From assembly GCA_963969395.1 (NCBI GenBank), contig OZ017798.1:18840173-18904172 (forward strand): a DNA stretch of 64,000 nt. Reading direction: 5' to 3'. Position numbers and translations under genes: made by a program. How positions within the stretch are numbered: position 1 is the stretch's first letter; every line of letters begins with the position of its first letter. Below, piece after piece: positions 10,040-22,600 of the stretch. The DNA comes from Pseudoscleropodium purum. Taxonomy: Eukaryota > Streptophyta > Bryopsida > Hypnales > Brachytheciaceae. Under the pieces are notes generated by a model, which saw nothing but the letters and a program-made list of their open reading frames with translations, made no database searches and was not told where the DNA came from.

Positions 10040-10151
10040 TTGCATTTCTTTACTTCACTGAATGCACTCCTCCTGAAATTGTAGAATTCTTTCAAGTCAC
10101 TTTTCCTTGTTCCGTTTTTCGTCTTACTCTGGTGATATATCTTCGACTGGC

Positions 10152-12980
10152 ATGCCAATTGGGGAGATGGATGAATCAGATGAGGAGTTCCATGTTCATG
10201 AGGAAATGATGGAGCACTTACCAGACTGCGAAGGGCTTCCGCGTTCGTTATGGAACATGAAATGTGTCACCCTATTCAATGAAGACGGAGTACTTGTTGG
10301 TGAAGGTACTTGCCATAATGTAAATTCGGACCTTGTCAGCGGAGCAGATGGTCCCCTTGGTGACACTCATGTAGCAGTGTTTATTTCCAAGTCACATTCC
10401 GATGTCGATATCTCAAGAGAGAAAATTTATTCACTCATAGCTTGGCCTATTAAACTCGTTCACTATCGAGGAGCAAGTTTTCATGACCACGAAGTCCGAG
10501 ATAGGTACAACTCTCTCCGAGCAAGAGCCTTGAACTCAAACTCTTCTACATCGATACGACAGTATTCAAGCACGTCAAGAAACCCGCCTCGTGAAACCTC
10601 TCTGAAGTCGAAGGCTCTGCTTACAGAACAATCCATCAATGCAGTGTCTAGCAAAGTTTGTTGTAGTCGAAATTGTGTTCAACCGTTTCCTAGAGAGAAG
10701 ATTCGGGCTTTCCATGAGCGCATGTATCATAATTCTACATTCAAGCGTAGATCCTTCATGAAGCTGGATGTCCACAGACAATATCATTACGATTCCCGTG
10801 GGAAAAGGATGGTCACAGTTGAAGAGGTCCCTGTTTGTATGCGAGCTTGGATGCATATTTCTAGGGTTCCACAATCCACATTCTTTCGCTACCAAACACA
10901 CGTGAAAGGTCATCGAGAAGCAATGGAACATGGTAATACAGGAATGTCGAAACCGAGGAAACATACTCAACAAGCTGCTGTTTCATTGAAGTGCATCTTT
11001 GAGAAAGAAGCCGATCATATGCCACATCGTACTCGAACTATGAAGTCTGGGGAGAAGGTTGTTTCCATGTGTCTTCCCTCTACCTTTCAGTGGAAGGGAA
11101 AGTTGCAAGAAATCAATGATGTTAATGCAGCTTTTGGATTGAAGGATATTTCAACTTCAAATTTAAGTAAGATCAGGTCTTCAAAGTTTCCGGAGTATGA
11201 AGTCAAGAAGCCCGGGGACAATTTCGCGCGATGTGTTACTTGTGACAAATACAAAGAGCTCAGGAAGGGTGCTCTTGCTGGTTCCAGCAGTGCTTTGATG
11301 TGGCAACGGAGGTTGGACAATCACCTCTCTAATGCTCGTGCTCACCGGGACTTGTACTATATTAATCGTTTCTGGTCGCTAACTTCTCCGCACGAGTGCC
11401 TCACAATTATGCATGACAAGATGGATCATTCTAAAACTGCTTGTCCGGTTTTCTCACACAAGAGTAAAGACACTGATGACTTGATGAAGTTGCCTGTATC
11501 GGTCACTGGAATGATTGCGCATGGCTATGGTGATGTGCGGTATGCACATTATGGATTGGATCTCTTTCCCCATGATTCAAATTATACAATTGGCTCTGTG
11601 GCAAAGTTGTTGCGAGATCTTGAATTGCCACCAAAGGCGTCGTCTCGAGAGTTGTTTATGAATTTGAAGTCCACGAATTTGTTTAAGGCGGTGCTCAAGG
11701 GAAGTGAGATTTGCAAAGGTTCGCTTCCTGAAGTCCCAACAACCTCAATTCCGGCGACACCATTGCCACCTATTCTTATTATGCAGATGGATAATGCCAC
11801 TGGAGACAACAAAAACAGATATGTATTTTGTTTTTGGTCCCTACTTGTTGCAAACAAGATCTTTCGTGAAGTATATGTGAATTTCATGATTGTTGGTCAT
11901 ACGCACGATGACATTGATGCACTATTTGGAAGATGGAGTATGCAGCTAAAGAAAGAGAACTTCCCTACAGTGCCAGCGTTGATGAAATCATTTATGGATG
12001 TGGATTCCACTCCGACTATTCCTCACCTTATAGAAGAGGTGCCTGATTTCAAGAATTTCATTGCTGGTGCATTTGTAGATGGTGCTGACATGCTCGTTGG
12101 ACACACAAGACCACAACAAGTAAAGTTCTATTTAGATTCAATAGGGTGTCCTGTTATGAAATACAAGTTGTTGTGCACTGATTGGGATTGGTTAGGGGAG
12201 GGTGGTAGAGGCATTAAGTTGTGGAAAGAAGATGCTCAAGGACAAAGTTTGTGGCCACGTGGTGTACCATTACCAATTTCATTGAAGTCAATGAAAGGCG
12301 TTGAAGACATTGTGAAAGGTATATCTGGATTTATAAAATACTGGGAGAACCTATGCAATGCGGACAGCAGTGGTGAATGTCGAAGGCGCTATGAACATGT
12401 GGTACACTACTGGCGTGATGTGAAGGTAGCACTACAAGATCCAGTACCTGCATTTACTTTTTTGAAGGATGGTTTTTGGCCGACGACTCGAATTCGAGTA
12501 GCTCAAATAGATGAACTAAATGAAGAAGGTGAAGTTCGCGAAGAGTTTGGAGAAGATGAAGCATATGTCGGGCCTTTGAGTGGTCGCCCACAACCATCTT
12601 TCAGGGTGGGACGTGATCTCTTTGAAGGGTACTTTGTAGCGGTTCGACCAGCAGATGGTGATAGTCATCCAATTTGGATTGCAAGGGCTTTGTCTAATCC
12701 CAATTGCAATCCTGAAAAACCAAATTGTGTGTTAATTCAGTATTTCCGTCCAACTTCAAGAGATGAGAGCATTCAAAACTTCTACACTGGATGGGATAGC
12801 GACAGAGGTTTGCATTGGAAAATTGATGAAAGCGAACTGCCATTATGGCAACACACGGACGCTCTTATAACAGCGTGGAAGTCTCTGATTAGGAAGGATA
12901 CGCGACAATGTATGATCAAGATCCCTGTTGCTCAAATCGAAGTCATCAACCAAAGTTTGGCTAGTTTTCCTCAGTCTTAA
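10152..12980 (+). CDS. DUF7869-type large protein, mobile-element-like
   Basis: An uninterrupted 942-residue frame. The first ATG is at 10152; the frame extends upstream to a TGA near 10075, so a short 5' exon is possible. Visible marks are C361-x2-C364 (RCVTCDKYKELRK), then QMDNATGDNKN with D547/N548, then GHTHDDIDALFGRW with H583, H585, D586, D587 and D589. The spaced Asp and His residues in the last two motifs recall the DUF7869 family found in multi-copy, transposon-like genes; an RNase H/DDE-like nuclease role is inferred, not shown. The C-terminal third (FVAVRPADGDSHPIWIARAL) looks like a separate beta-rich module. Palindrome array B sits upstream and a poly(A) signal 70 bp downstream. 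A decayed copy of the last half lies at about 48.5-49.6 kb, which confirms a repeated family. Confidence 0.8.
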   Translation: MPIGEMDESDEEFHVHEEMMEHLPDCEGLPRSLWNMKCVTLFNEDGVLVGEGTCHNVNSDLVSGADGPLGDTHVAVFISKSHSDVDISREKIYSLIAWPIKLVHYRGASFHDHEVRDRYNSLRARALNSNSSTSIRQYSSTSRNPPRETSLKSKALLTEQSINAVSSKVCCSRNCVQPFPREKIRAFHERMYHNSTFKRRSFMKLDVHRQYHYDSRGKRMVTVEEVPVCMRAWMHISRVPQSTFFRYQTHVKGHREAMEHGNTGMSKPRKHTQQAAVSLKCIFEKEADHMPHRTRTMKSGEKVVSMCLPSTFQWKGKLQEINDVNAAFGLKDISTSNLSKIRSSKFPEYEVKKPGDNFARCVTCDKYKELRKGALAGSSSALMWQRRLDNHLSNARAHRDLYYINRFWSLTSPHECLTIMHDKMDHSKTACPVFSHKSKDTDDLMKLPVSVTGMIAHGYGDVRYAHYGLDLFPHDSNYTIGSVAKLLRDLELPPKASSRELFMNLKSTNLFKAVLKGSEICKGSLPEVPTTSIPATPLPPILIMQMDNATGDNKNRYVFCFWSLLVANKIFREVYVNFMIVGHTHDDIDALFGRWSMQLKKENFPTVPALMKSFMDVDSTPTIPHLIEEVPDFKNFIAGAFVDGADMLVGHTRPQQVKFYLDSIGCPVMKYKLLCTDWDWLGEGGRGIKLWKEDAQGQSLWPRGVPLPISLKSMKGVEDIVKGISGFIKYWENLCNADSSGECRRRYEHVVHYWRDVKVALQDPVPAFTFLKDGFWPTTRIRVAQIDELNEEGEVREEFGEDEAYVGPLSGRPQPSFRVGRDLFEGYFVAVRPADGDSHPIWIARALSNPNCNPEKPNCVLIQYFRPTSRDESIQNFYTGWDSDRGLHWKIDESELPLWQHTDALITAWKSLIRKDTRQCMIKIPVAQIEVINQSLASFPQS

Positions 12981-13049
12981 TTGCAACGATAGTTTTATAA
13001 GTTTTTTCTTGCATTGTTAAATCTATCTCATACAATGCTAGTTGATTTT

Positions 13050-13055
13050 AATAAA
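13050..13055 (+). terminator. Candidate poly(A) signal AATAAA
   Basis: AATAAA lies 70 bp after the stop codon of the DUF7869-type gene, in a T-rich context suitable for plant 3'-end formation. Confidence 0.55.
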
Positions 13056-13689
13056 TGAGCAATATGCCTTCAGATGATGGTGAAAGAAGTAGAATACTAT
13101 GTTCTTTCATACTTGTAAATGTAGACGTTTATATTTACAAATGTTCAAGTGCTAGTTTTTGTATGTAAGATTACATTATTTTATAGTTCTCTTATAAGAA
13201 ATACAGGTTTTTATATTGTATTAGCAATTGAAACCATTATACATATACCGTCCTTTTGTATCTCATGTTATATTTCTTGTTTATTTTGTTTTACTATGAA
13301 AGAAGTTTTTGATTTGAAACAATTTTATATTTATTAAAGGACATGTATTATTTGCAAGACTCTCATTTTAATGGAAATTGATAATTAACTAATAAAATAT
13401 GAGATTATTGAGCTTCATTTGAGCCCATTTTGATTCACTTATTTAGCCAAAGTTTATTTTGAGAGTGCCCTACCCTCCCATTTTATTGAATATGACGTTA
13501 GTTTGAGCTAACACTTCAAAAAATGCAGTGGATATTGCAATTTTTTTTTTTAAAAACGGTCATAGGTAAGGCGGTTATAGGCCCCTTTTAACTATAAATA
13601 GTAAAAAATCTATAAATATAAAATTTGTATTAAACTAAAATAAAAATTCACCCCAAAAAAATTGAATTTCTAAAATAAAAATGCATGCT
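13056..13689. other. AT-rich spacer
   Basis: No coding or structural feature was recognised. T tracts and short A-rich runs lead into the GC-richer leader of the next gene at about 13690. Confidence 0.5.
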
Positions 13690-14565
13690 CATGAGATTCA
13701 TGCTCGCCGCTCACACGCTCGCGGCTCCATGCTCGCACGCTAGCGTCGTTGTGGTTACATCTGATGAACTGATCAACTTTTGGTAGCAAGAGTCTATAGC
13801 AACTTTTCTCTCGCTCAGCTCGATCTTCACATATCGACTGTTGCAACGATACGATTGTGGGTGAACTAATTTCTTCTTAGTTTACGTAATTTTGGCTGTA
13901 ATTGTGTTGCTTTTGCTGCGCAATTCTGTTCCTATGTACTGGAGAGTCTGTGAGTTCTTGAACTCAGAATTTGTTATGAAGATTAGGGGTTTAGGAACGG
14001 CATTTTGCTTTGATTGCGGTTTTAGTTGTATTGATTGATCAGAGTTTCAGCACAGGTTTTGTTGAACTTTTATTGCTCTTAACTTTAATTCCTTCCAGGC
14101 TGGGAATTTGGAGGAAGCATGTTAGGTCTGCGAAACAAATGATTGCACTTTTTCAAATTGTCATAATTGTGAGTGGAATCTTGTTATGCTATTTTTGTTC
14201 ATATTTCTGGAAAGCCGAGGGTACTTCTTCATTGTTTGCTACCTCTGTTTTCAAGGATTGCTCTAGGGATGATGGAAGTTGCTGTCCAATTCTTCTATGC
14301 AATCTTTTGAATCTAGTATGAGTGTCTGGTGATAGGTGGGTAGATTAATAATTGACACAAGAAGGTTTGGATTTGCCGCAGGTCTGTTGTGAAGAGAAGG
14401 TTAGCATCCGGAGCTGAAAATAGGGGGAGGAGGAGATGGAGAAGCTAGCCATGCCTTCCAATAATACCACGTGTACTTATTCAATTACAAACATTAAAGC
14501 CAGGGACAGAGGTTACTACAGAACAACTGAAGCAATGTAGAGATTTGTTTAGTAGCGCATACTGA
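13690..14565 (+). promoter_or_regulatory. Probable promoter and 5' leader of the GNAT gene
   Basis: Composition shifts at 13.69 kb, starting with repeated CATGCTCG/CGCTCGC words (13685-13745). The stretch has no good long frame on the plus strand. Several GT and AG sites are compatible with a leader intron, but none is provable from the sequence. Confidence 0.4.
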
Positions 14566-15192
14566 ATGTGGAGTTCACAAGGTTTTCATCCTCACAAGCC
14601 TGTGACAGTAAGCACACGGAGGCTGAAGCTCGACTACCTGTTTGACCCCAAGACTTGTGGAATTGTGGTTGCCAAAGTCGACTCCGAAGAAGGAGAAGGG
14701 TGTCTCGCTGGCCAAGCCTTGTATGTGAAGTATCCCTATTCGACGGACAAGGAGGTCATCTGGATCACGCAGCTTGTGGTGCGAGAAGACCACCGGCACA
14801 AGGGCGTGGCCACAGCCATGATTCGCAAGTGCTTGACGGACTACGGAGACCTGTGGGCATGCGGCTTGGTCTCGTGTCACCCTTATGCTGTGAAAGCGCT
14901 GCAAACAGCGGCCAAGGGCAGGTGCAACAGAAGCTTGAGTGCACAACATGCTGAAGGGCTGATTCGACGCAGCGGCATTCCGTATGTGCAAAACTGCCAA
15001 CCTTGCATAAACAACACAAAATGTGCCATCCAAACACATTTTCATGTGGATCATGGGTTCGTTGACAGGGTCACTGCCGACTTGGAAGATTGGCAATTAG
15101 GACGCCTGGAGCCAGGTGAAGAATACTTTGCTTTCACGTACAATCTACAGCAGCAGCAGGAGCAGCAGGAGCAGCAGTTAGAGTGGTCTTGA
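14566..15192 (+). CDS. GNAT-family N-acetyltransferase
   Basis: 208 residues, no intron. A TGA directly precedes the ATG in frame, fixing the start unless a leader exon joins downstream of it. The acetyl-CoA binding motif A is clear: WITQLVVREDHRHKGVATAM, with R77-x2-G80-x-A82 following a beta strand. Then come CGLVSCHPYAVKAL (100-112) and a C-terminal DHGFVDRV...GEEYFAFTYN. The tail is Gln-rich (195-204), encoded by CAG/GAG triplets. GNAT enzymes move acetyl from acetyl-CoA to an amine; the substrate is unknown. The TQLVV...GLVSCHP...IPY pattern is closer in feel to GNAT proteins I associate with fungi than to common plant ones, so transfer is possible; this is inference from memory of the family. 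Confidence 0.8.
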   Translation: MWSSQGFHPHKPVTVSTRRLKLDYLFDPKTCGIVVAKVDSEEGEGCLAGQALYVKYPYSTDKEVIWITQLVVREDHRHKGVATAMIRKCLTDYGDLWACGLVSCHPYAVKALQTAAKGRCNRSLSAQHAEGLIRRSGIPYVQNCQPCINNTKCAIQTHFHVDHGFVDRVTADLEDWQLGRLEPGEEYFAFTYNLQQQQEQQEQQLEWS

Positions 15193-16290
15193 TGTGTTTG
15201 CAACTTGCTCGGTGGCTCGAAGCTTAAATTTCTCTCTCAGCGTAACCTAGTTGCGATATTTGATAATGCTCAGCGGCCTGTTATGTGATGATGTAAATGA
15301 GAAAGATTCCAGGTTTAATAATATGGGGTTCTAGATTTCTCCATGTGCACGTTGTCACTCCGTTTTCTTTGGCTGATCGTTGGAGGATTGCTAGTGGTTC
15401 TGCCGAAGGCTTTGATTCCTTGTCAACTCGGTGCTCTGCCCTTCCAGCAGAGTTAGACCACTCGTTGTAGAAACCGAATGATCTGTTGCCTTGTTGGTCA
15501 TGGAAATTAGCTCTTGATTCTTATCTGTGCCTCTATGTGTCTGGGAATTTCTGGGTGTAGTGCATTGAAAGGTGGAACATGACTTGGAAAGGGTATGCGT
15601 CATTTCCAAAGAACAGCTGTTCATGGGCATTGGCCATGTACAAGTGCTGGCCAGAAAGTATGATTATGTTTTTCAAGAGTTACTGGAAAAATAATAAACT
15701 GAGTTTCTTTCTTGAAATTGTGAGCGTCGGAAGATTTTCGGATTCTTGATGTGCGGGCTGGTGTCTGGAACAGGTTGTGCATGTTGACGTCACGGGACTT
15801 GGACTTCGAATTGTGAGAGAGATGAACGCGTTCTTTGCATCAAGGGTCTTCTTTCGTCTTTTAGGAGTTCACAGGAGTCTCTTGTTGTGTTGGAACGGTC
15901 TGGCGTTATTAATGAAGGAACCGGAAAGCTTTTGTGGTTAGAATTGAAAGGTGAGAGTTTTTTTTTTTCTGTTTTTTTTTTGGGGGGGGGAGAGTATGCA
16001 AGAGCTGCATTACAATCATGTCGATTGGAGCCTTTGTGCTTGTCTTGTGATTGGTTTTCTGTTTGAATGAGCCCGTGGATTTGAAGAGGATGCGGTTATC
16101 GGGCTTGTTTTCTTCATATCGTGAGCATTTGGAGGTTTTCTTCTCCTTGAAGTGCAGGTTTCCAATCTGGCGGATACTACTGGTGTCTTCAGTGTCGACA
16201 ATAGGTTGTTACTGTTAGAGTGGAAATTCAAAGACTTCTTCTAGCTATCTCTTAAGCGTTCGCAGTGCTCTCTTGTTGTTTGAGGAGGGA
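15193..16290. other. 3' flank of the GNAT gene, mid-GC, no gene recognised
   Basis: Composition stays gene-like for about 1 kb after the stop, then drops at 16.29 kb. No convincing frame on either strand. It contains a T/G homopolymer run (15959-15990). It could be an extended 3' UTR, a non-coding transcript or a decayed gene. Confidence 0.4.
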
Positions 16291-17469
16291 GGAATACATA
16301 TTAGAAGAAAGTCATATACTAAAAAGAATACATATCAAAAGAAAATCATTTTTTAACTAACAATGAAGATTAGAATGAAAAGCAATCTCTGTATAAAGGT
16401 TGCATTTGCAGTTATAATTTATAGAATTATTTGAAAATTTTTATTTTTTAAGAAAAATCAAACTAATCTTGTAAGCCTTGATACATTTTGTTTAAATGGA
16501 ATATCAAAAACTATTCACTGAAAAGAGGTGTATCCCCTTGGTTTGCATTAGTTACCCCCCTCCCCCCCTTCTCTCAAAAAATTAATAGGTCATTTATTTA
16601 TTTATTTTAAAATGCGTATCCTCGAAATTGCCATTGATTTTTAAAAAAATCACAAACCGTTGATCTTGTGAAATTTAATTTGAACTGTCTAAATATGAAA
16701 TATAAAATGAATACTAGATAGGGATACACTACCACATACAAATATGTACTAAATACAAAATATGGATACCAAATATATTTTTGCATTGTCCCATATTGAT
16801 TTGTCACTATGTTGCTTTCTAAAAATTACAAGGGGGTTGGAGGTGGAAATGAAAATTTTAAAATCCTAAATTTTAAAATCTTAGTGTATAGTAACACAAA
16901 GTGTCACTATACACTATAAAGTGGCAGTAACCACCAGTAACAACAAATATTGTTTAAATGAAATACCAAAAACATACATTTGAAAGACTTCATTGAGTTT
17001 GATTTAGATTGGAGTCTATACATTTATACATTGTTCTTTTGCATAGACATACATAGGGTGTATTTTGTAAGAATGAAGTGCATAGCAATGTGGTGAAAAA
17101 ATGATAACAGCCCAACCCAAGACCATTAGCACCACCTTGGTATTAAAAGCCACAACCATTGGTCTGTATAAAAAAAAAGTTCCTTTCAATGCCATTGATC
17201 TAAATTGTTGGAAAAACACTTGTCATCGTTGATTGTGCCGTCTTGAGAGATGATCTTAACCATTGATATAGCATTTATGGATATCATATAAATAAGATAT
17301 GGATATATAAAATACAATATTATATATATAGATATGGATAATGTCAATATATGAAATATAATTTATGAAATATAATATAATGAATATATACAAATAGCAT
17401 ATATGGTATATTAGTATGATACATATATGGATATTGATACATGATGCAAAATGCTAATATTGACAACAT

Positions 17470-18330
17470 ATAGTGTATTACATATCTATGGCAATCACAA
17501 TAGCTTCCAAAAAATATAAATGTGGGGTAGGAATACAAAATGTATTTTACAAGTATAATTAAATAATTCATTCATTTCACAAGTGAATTTATTAATTGAC
17601 AAAAGTGGTAATTTATCACAATGTGCTCAAAAAGACACAAATACACTTGAATGGCTATTGATAGAGATTAGAATTTATGATATGGAAAATAATATATTGA
17701 ATATGATATTTACAAAATATGACATACATAATACAATGAACAAAATACATATAGATATATAAATTATATCCATAAATTAAAATGCATATTGATATATGGA
17801 ATATATCCATAAATTAAAATGTATATGAATATATGGAATATATACATAAATTAAAATGCAAATGGATATATGGAATGTATACATAAATTAAAATAGAATA
17901 TGATATATGGATATATATAGAAATTTGGTATAATAATATAATATGATGTACATATATAGGTATTGATAGGAAGAATGCGAGCATGTGAACTTTGAGTAGG
18001 TACATAGGTAGATAGATGGATATACTACAATCATTGAAGGTATTTATAATAGAAACACCTATAATATAGGTATTTATATTACAGTTACACTATAATTATA
18101 GAAGGTTTCTATACATGTATAATATAGGTGTATAGTTTTCTATATTCGTGTGCTCATGCTCCTAGGCTCACATAATAGCAACCCTTGATTGGAGGATATA
18201 ATCTAAATATCTCATATTGATTGCAATCTCAACAACTTCCCAAAAAATATAAATATGGAGAAGTACAAAATGTATTTCACAAGTACAATTAATTATGGAG
18301 TAATTCATTCATTTCAAAAGTGAATTAACT
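17470..18330. repeat. Two copies of a segment, about 730 bp apart
   Basis: The stretch around 17490-17600 (CTTCCAAAAAATATAAAT, then ACAAAATGTATTTTACAAGT, then AATTCATTCATTTCA) recurs with modest divergence at about 18225-18330. The 37-bp array lies between the copies. Confidence 0.65.
17755..17905. repeat. 37-bp tandem repeat
   Basis: CATAAATTAAAAT starts at 17771, 17808, 17845 and 17882, exactly 37 bp apart. The units carry only a few substitutions between them, implying recent slippage or unequal exchange. Confidence 0.9.
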
Positions 18331-19519
18331 AATTAGCAAATAATCTTTTTTGACATAACGTGCTTTAAAGATACAAATACAATATTGTCTTTTTCTCTTT
18401 CACTAAGGCTTGAGAGAGTTGATATGATAAAATATAAACTTTCAATTCTTCTTTAAGATAAAATAAATTTAGTACCTCATCAAACAAGTGACTACAATTT
18501 GTCTTTAAGAAAGCTTAAGAAAATTAAATTACAAATTTTTTATCAAGCAAAATCAATAGGTAACATTGTTCTGATTAGAGAAACAAGGAGACTTCAAATC
18601 ATAAAGCAATGAATTAACCTTTAAATGACACTACAGCTGTTTTTTGGACAATGAATAACAAAGCATCTCTCCATGCAAGACAAAAGTGCAACTATTCATC
18701 CTCAAAAATTTGTGTGAAAGGGGGAGGTCTCTTACAATAGTATGACTTCCAATTAATGAGTTTTATTTTATTTTTTAAGCCAATAATTCACACAATACCA
18801 AAACAAATGATTTCCACAATGACTAACTTGTTCTCCAAAGGTTATACAATCTCATATTTAAAGCCAACAAATTGATCTTCTCTTCAACAAGCATAAAAGA
18901 AAAGGCAATTTTGATGAAGCAATTAAATAAAAAGTTTTGTTAAACCCCCAAAATTAGCCTTATTAGATAAAGCAAAACAAAGACTTTTTTTCCATGAAGC
19001 ATTACAAGACTATTCTAATTAAGGGAGAAATACAACCATTATGTCTTAAGCAAAAGAAATGAATTTCATGATAAGGGCATGAATTTTTTCTTTCTTTGAT
19101 CAACCAAAAATCTACAATTGTCAATGAATCAAAATAAGAAAATGATGTGATCAAAGTTGTCAACCCCTTGTGAGTGAATACATTACCAAGTAAGCACGGA
19201 TGCCAGAAATTTTAGTGAATTAAAGTTTTTGACAATACATGTAGCGTACACCAAAATTCATGAGGTGGTGTCAATGGTATTAGTCTTATCACAAGTAGAA
19301 TTAAACAACCAACATATATTCAAAGATTCACTAATCTTCTTTAAGACTATGTAGTGTATCCTTTCTAAATAGACCGAAAAAATGCAACATACTAATGTTT
19401 CAAAGACATAATAACTCCCATAAAACCCAAAAAATGTTAGTGAGAAGAATAGAATATCACAAGAAAGCAACTAAATAATAATACAAAATTGCTCATGCTT
19501 TTTGGTTATGAAATTAAGA

Positions 19520-19646
19520 CACTACTAGAAAATCCAATTTTTTTGTTGATTTTGTTGTGTTGGTTTGGTTCATTTTTTTTGTTGATTTATGTCCAAATAA
19601 ATATATTATTGTACAAATCAACAAAAAACTAAATTTTCTAGTAGTG
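19520..19646. mobile_element. CACTA-type MITE, 127 bp
   Basis: Ends are CACTACTAGAAAATCC and its near-complement ...TTTTCTAGTAGTG. Terminal inverted repeats extend about 30 bp with few changes and include TTTTTTGTTGATTT. The flanks are AGA on both sides, a 3-bp target duplication as expected for the CACTA (En/Spm) superfamily. It has no coding capacity, and it shares terminal motifs with the larger element at 45005-47235. Confidence 0.88.
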
Positions 19647-22600
19647 AGACTTGTATTTTGTAGCTGCTATAGCATAGATTTGTGTTGCAAAGACGAATAC
19701 ATCTTTTCATTCTTGAAGTGTTTGTTGGTCCTTCTTTTAAAAAAATTCCTCTACCATGACTCTTTTGGGCATGACCTTTATTGCTTGTTTCCAATTGGAA
19801 TGCATGCTTAAGAATAAAGTCTTTCTATATTTGCCATTTAGAAAATATTTGTCATCAAAAGCTTGTGTTTAATATTGGAGAACTATGAAATGGTCTCATA
19901 GGGGCTTACCTACCTTATCAAACAACTATTCACTGAAATCAATACACATTTTTATACATCAAAATTTTACTTTCACAAATTATGAATATTTGACAAATCT
20001 ATATAATAAATAGGGTAAGAGAAAGAAAACAAGTACATGATAAATCATAGGAATGTTTGTTGCAAAATAGGTTTTCATTGAAAATATCAAATGGAATAAT
20101 TAGATGGTATATCTTTAGGATAAAAACATGATGAATTTTGTGACATGAGTCTTGACAAGGGTCATGACATTGCCTACTTAATATAATAGATGAAAGATTT
20201 CTTAATTCTATACCAATTTTATATTTACATAATTTTATAATATATTTTCAAATTTATAGAACTCTATATAGATGCATACATTTGGAGAGGTCTTTATTTT
20301 TATAACTTTATCTTTAAAGAGGTTTGAATAATATCAATAATTTTAGATATATAGGTTTGGAGAAGCATGATAATTTATTCTGTTGTTAAAATTCATTCAT
20401 GACTTGTTCAAAATTTGGACCAAATGTTCAAATTTGAACCCCTCAAGTCCCAAAAACTTCTTTACAATAGAAGTTTTCAAGGAACCATCCTACTTTGATA
20501 TTTTTTGCACATGGATGTGCTTGAAATTTTTATTTTAACCATATAGATGTAGAGACTACTTTGCCTAGTATACATGAAATTAATTGTGGAAAATATTGAT
20601 TGTTAGATTTTTAGATTATAATAATTTTGGATGATCAACTTATAGACAAAAAATGTAGCTTTGGAGGAAGAAAAATTATTAAAAGATGAACAATTTCCTT
20701 TTATCCCCTCTCTCATGAAAATAATATTAGACTCTGAGGCAAATATATAGTAAAACTAATTTATAAAAATGAGAAATAAAACCCTTTCTCAAATTCTTAT
20801 ACATTTTCAAATAGAAAGAATAGAAAGCCAAAACTAGCCAAATTGAATCCTACAAAATTATTATTTTTTATATATGTGTTAATATTTAAATTTAACAATT
20901 GATATTATTATTATATTTTTGAAAATATTAAAAAAAATCAGAATCATATCAATTATTTTATATTATTGATCACACCATATTGAATCTTGTACTTTTAAAA
21001 TTGACAAAATTACAATTTTGAATTTTTTCAAATCTAAATCTAGTTTATTTGTGTAAACCAAAGACTATAAATGCCCTAAAAATGTTTTTTCCATCTTCAC
21101 TATTCCTTTCATTGTAAAAAATTTATATTTGCTCCCTTTTTGAACAAGATTGAATTTCCTAAATAAATTTTTAAATACTTCTCACATTGAAATTTTGAAA
21201 ATTGAAAAATGCAACAAGTATGCCTTAATTTTTTATTCTACAAGACCTTACTTTATAAAATATTAAGATTTGTTTTACCATATTGAGAATTTATCATTGG
21301 AAATTTGAAAAAGACACATCTTGTTTTCTTAGTCTTTGAGGTGTTAAATGGTCATTAGAGGATTTTCAGCAACTTTAGAAGGTTGTGAGTTTCCTAGCTT
21401 GCCAACATCAGGGGAACAATCTCACAACTATTGCCTAACATGGCATGGTGATTGTCACATCACTAATTTTTTTTCCTGTTTTATTTTCCATCCTAAATTT
21501 TAATTTTAATTTTCAAAAAAACAAAAATTGACAATAGGAATAGAGTTTGGGGACTAGGTTTGAAATGGCCTCCCCCCCTCCCAAAAAAAATCCTCTAATG
21601 TAACATTGTCATGAAATAAATAATATTAAAATCTCAATTTATGATTTTGTAAATTTTAAAAAATAATTTTAAATTATCAATTTTAAAATGCATCCTTTAC
21701 AAAGAATTTTGTATATAGAAAAATACCTTTTAATTCCTACAAATTATACTTGGTCATTTCTAAGACATCTTATTGTTTTTAAAGATTTGGCATCCACTTT
21801 TTAAAGACACCCTACAAAGAATTATATAAAATGGATGAAACACATCTAAATTTATTAAAGAAATAAATTTTTGTTTATTCTTCACTGACAGTGTGATTAG
21901 CTTGGTCACTCAATGCTTTTTGATTTTTGTGCCAAATTTTGAATTGGTTTAATAGAGATGACAATGAACGAAAAACATGCCAAAAAAAAATCATATGTCT
22001 AAGCTTTATTTAGATTCTATGAGCTATATGTAGACTCTTCATGAAGCTATTATTAAATTAATTTTGCGAAACATTTAGAATTACATTTAACTTCCTAAAA
22101 GACTCTCTTGGCATAAAAGATGAAGAAGAATGTTTATGACTCAAATTTATGAAGCCTTTGTATAGATTTCTTTGTGAAGATCTATAGTTGTTTATATTGA
22201 AATTTGTTTACAAAAATGCAAATGACATCGTTTGAACATAGTAGAAAAGAAATTCTAGTTCCTTGATCTACTATTGTAATTTGAAAATAATACCATTGAG
22301 AGATAGCTAATTTAGTCAAACTACTCTAATAAATTATGTATTCACCATAATCATTGGGCCAACATTATGATTCTTTGTTATTTTTTTTTGTTGAAAACAA
22401 AAACTATTCACATTCACATTGACCCATCTTAGATATTTTGTCTTTTACTAGGCATTTTAAATGGGCATCATGGATTAATTCAAATTTGTTGTTCGTAAAT
22501 AATTGAGATTTGAGTCTCTATCCTTCAATACTTGCTGTAAAGAAAGTTTTCAGTAACTATAATAGAGTAAGTTACTAATCATAATAAAAACTTATTCTTT

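Noticed and set aside
14575..15096. Minus-strand frame of 173 codons
   Set aside because: Shadow of the GNAT coding sequence.
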